A stretch of 53,479 bases of DNA from Selenomonas sp. (GTDB lineage Bacteria > Bacillota_C > Negativicutes > Selenomonadales > Selenomonadaceae), in assembly GCF_024693525.1 (NCBI RefSeq), contig NZ_JAILKR010000015.1, positions 1-53,479 on the forward strand, in the 5' to 3' direction. A program made the position numbers and the translations under genes. Below the pieces are notes generated by a model. The model ran no database searches and had not been told where the DNA came from. It worked only from the letters and a program-made list of their open reading frames with translations. Shown in pieces: positions 52,271 through 53,479 of the stretch (position 1 is its first letter; each line of letters begins with the position of its first letter).

Positions 52271-53479
52271 ATGATGAGTACAGAAAACGCACAGCTTTCC
52301 TGGAAAACCAGGATTGCTTACGGATTAGGCGATACAGCCCAGAATGTGGTCTGGGGTGCCATGGGTATCTTAACCTTCTTCTACACGGATTATGCTGGTA
52401 TCGATCCGGCTATTGTCGGTCTGGTTATGCTTCTTTCACGCTGTTTTGATGGTTTCTCCGATGTTGTCATGGGGTTCTTAGTGGAAAAGACCCATTCCAA
52501 ATGGGGGAAATCCCGTCCCTGGATTCTTTGGATGAGCATCCCCTTTGCCGTATCGATTATTCTTATCTACACGGTACCGCAAACCACATCGGCTTTGCAG
52601 TTTGCCTATATTTTTGTAACGTATAATTTCTGCACGACATTCTGCTACACTGCTTTGAATCTTCCTTATGGGAGTCTTTCGGCGATGATGACCAGACTTT
52701 CCAAGGAACGGGACATGCTTTCCATTACGCGTATGTGCCTGTCTCCTTGGGGCCGTATCCTTTCGGTTTCGGCTACGCTGCCGCTGGTGAAAGTATTTGG
52801 TGACAGTCAGATGGCCTGGGTTGAGGTCATGAGCCTCTGGGCGGTAGTCGGTTTGGCACTGCTTATTTTCTGCTTCCGCAACTGTGAGGAAACCGTTGTG
52901 ATTGAAGCACGTGAAAAAGCTGACGACAAGGTGCCGGTAAAACGTGCTTTAAAGGGTCTGGCCGTGAACAAATATTTCTGGGCAGGCATGACCATCTGGA
53001 TGATGCAGAATGTCATCTTCACCGTCACGGGTACCATTCTTCCCTATTACTGCAAGTATATCTTCAATAATGATTCTCTCTACAGCGGTCTTTATCTTTT
53101 GGAAACGCTCGTCACCATTGGCGTAATGGCAATCTTTAGTCCAAAACTGCTCCAGCGCTTTGGCAAGAGAAATATGAGTCTGGGCGGTGTGATCATCTGT
53201 CTGGTTGGTCACCTGATTTTCCTGCTGAATCCTGAAGATTTCAACATGCTGGTATTCAGCTGCGTCATTCGCGGCATCGGCTTTGCGCCCATTCAGTCGG
53301 TTATCTTTGGCTTCCTGGGGGACGCAGTGGAATATGGTCAGTGGAAGAGTCATCTCCGGCAGGAAGGGTTGGTGTTCTCCGGCGGTTCTGTGGGTACCAA
53401 GGTCGGTACAGGTCTTACCAGTGCCATTTTAACAGGGCTTCTGTCCTATGCAGGTTATGTGGCCACTGCAACCGGCTCC
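52271..53479 (+). CDS. GPH-family (MFS) sugar:cation symporter, partial at window end
   Basis: 403 residues are visible and no stop is reached. The glycoside-pentoside-hexuronide symporter signature is clear: RIAYGLGDTAQNVVWGAMG, GFSDVVMGFLVEKTHSKWGKSRPWILW (charged loop 2-3), NLPYGSLSAMMT and GDAVEYGQWKS. About ten TM segments are present. Adjacent to the inositol genes it is the likely importer of myo-inositol or a related polyol, driven by protons or sodium. AGGAGG seven bases upstream sets the start at 52271; a second ATG follows directly. Confidence 0.9.
   Translation, partial: MMSTENAQLSWKTRIAYGLGDTAQNVVWGAMGILTFFYTDYAGIDPAIVGLVMLLSRCFDGFSDVVMGFLVEKTHSKWGKSRPWILWMSIPFAVSIILIYTVPQTTSALQFAYIFVTYNFCTTFCYTALNLPYGSLSAMMTRLSKERDMLSITRMCLSPWGRILSVSATLPLVKVFGDSQMAWVEVMSLWAVVGLALLIFCFRNCEETVVIEAREKADDKVPVKRALKGLAVNKYFWAGMTIWMMQNVIFTVTGTILPYYCKYIFNNDSLYSGLYLLETLVTIGVMAIFSPKLLQRFGKRNMSLGGVIICLVGHLIFLLNPEDFNMLVFSCVIRGIGFAPIQSVIFGFLGDAVEYGQWKSHLRQEGLVFSGGSVGTKVGTGLTSAILTGLLSYAGYVATATGS

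Noticed and set aside
1..53479. CRISPR array, insertion sequence transposase, integrase or prophage genes
   Set aside because: No regularly spaced direct repeats and no transposase, integrase or phage structural protein was recognised anywhere in the window.

Overview
The window reads as chromosomal DNA of an anaerobic, Gram-negative-type Firmicute (Negativicutes, most like Selenomonas). Several features point this way. The gene order secG - carboxylesterase - rnr - smpB is that of Firmicutes. Two-partner secretion (TpsA/TpsB) and a phosphoethanolamine transferase imply an outer membrane. Metabolism is anaerobic: a class III ribonucleotide reductase homologue, PTS, glycolysis and inositol fermentation. 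Cyclic-di-GMP and motility genes are scattered through the window. Species-level assignment is inference.

Layout. 1-193 is a long nested inverted repeat. 374-5746 holds a small two-TM protein, a lipid A-type phosphoethanolamine transferase (minus strand), an OhrR/MarR regulator, and an nrdD gene behind two well-placed NrdR boxes. This NrdD stops just before the glycyl-radical loop. 5959-14195 is an AT-rich two-partner secretion / contact-inhibition module in the order tpsA - probable immunity gene - small orphan - tpsB. 14198-15874 (minus) carries a PilZ protein and a short FliD-C-terminus-like protein. 16272-22183 is a housekeeping block: pyk behind a structured leader, secG, esterase, rnr and smpB. 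22293-25638 has an amino-acid permease, an orphan CheB with a degenerate receiver (minus), and a secreted protein. Two nearly identical tRNA-Thr(CGU) genes follow a consensus promoter.

26069-29665 is a three-gene operon (exported TPR protein, MoxR-type AAA+ ATPase, VWA protein). It is followed by a REC/HD-GYP phosphodiesterase whose receiver lacks the phospho-acceptor Asp. 30902-33846 is a copper module: a CsoR operator, csoR, and a CopA ATPase carrying a C-terminal CopZ-like domain with its own in-frame ribosome-binding site and start. 34518-40290 is a LevR-type sigma-54 activator facing a mannose-family PTS (IIA, IIB, IIC, IID) behind a consensus -24/-12 promoter and helically phased repeats. 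pfkA follows, then two tandem membrane GGDEF proteins. 44967 to the right edge is a myo-inositol catabolism locus: DeoR-type repressor (minus), Fe-alcohol dehydrogenase, iolJ, iolC, iolB, iolD and a GPH-type transporter cut by the window end.

The genes mostly serve sugar and polyol fermentation (PTS, PfkA, Pyk, iol), envelope and competition functions (TPS module, phosphoethanolamine transferase), copper defence and c-di-GMP signalling. The observations I consider most unusual are the NrdD without a glycyl-radical site, the copA/copZ nested translation unit, the pyk leader, and the pair of pseudo-receiver proteins.
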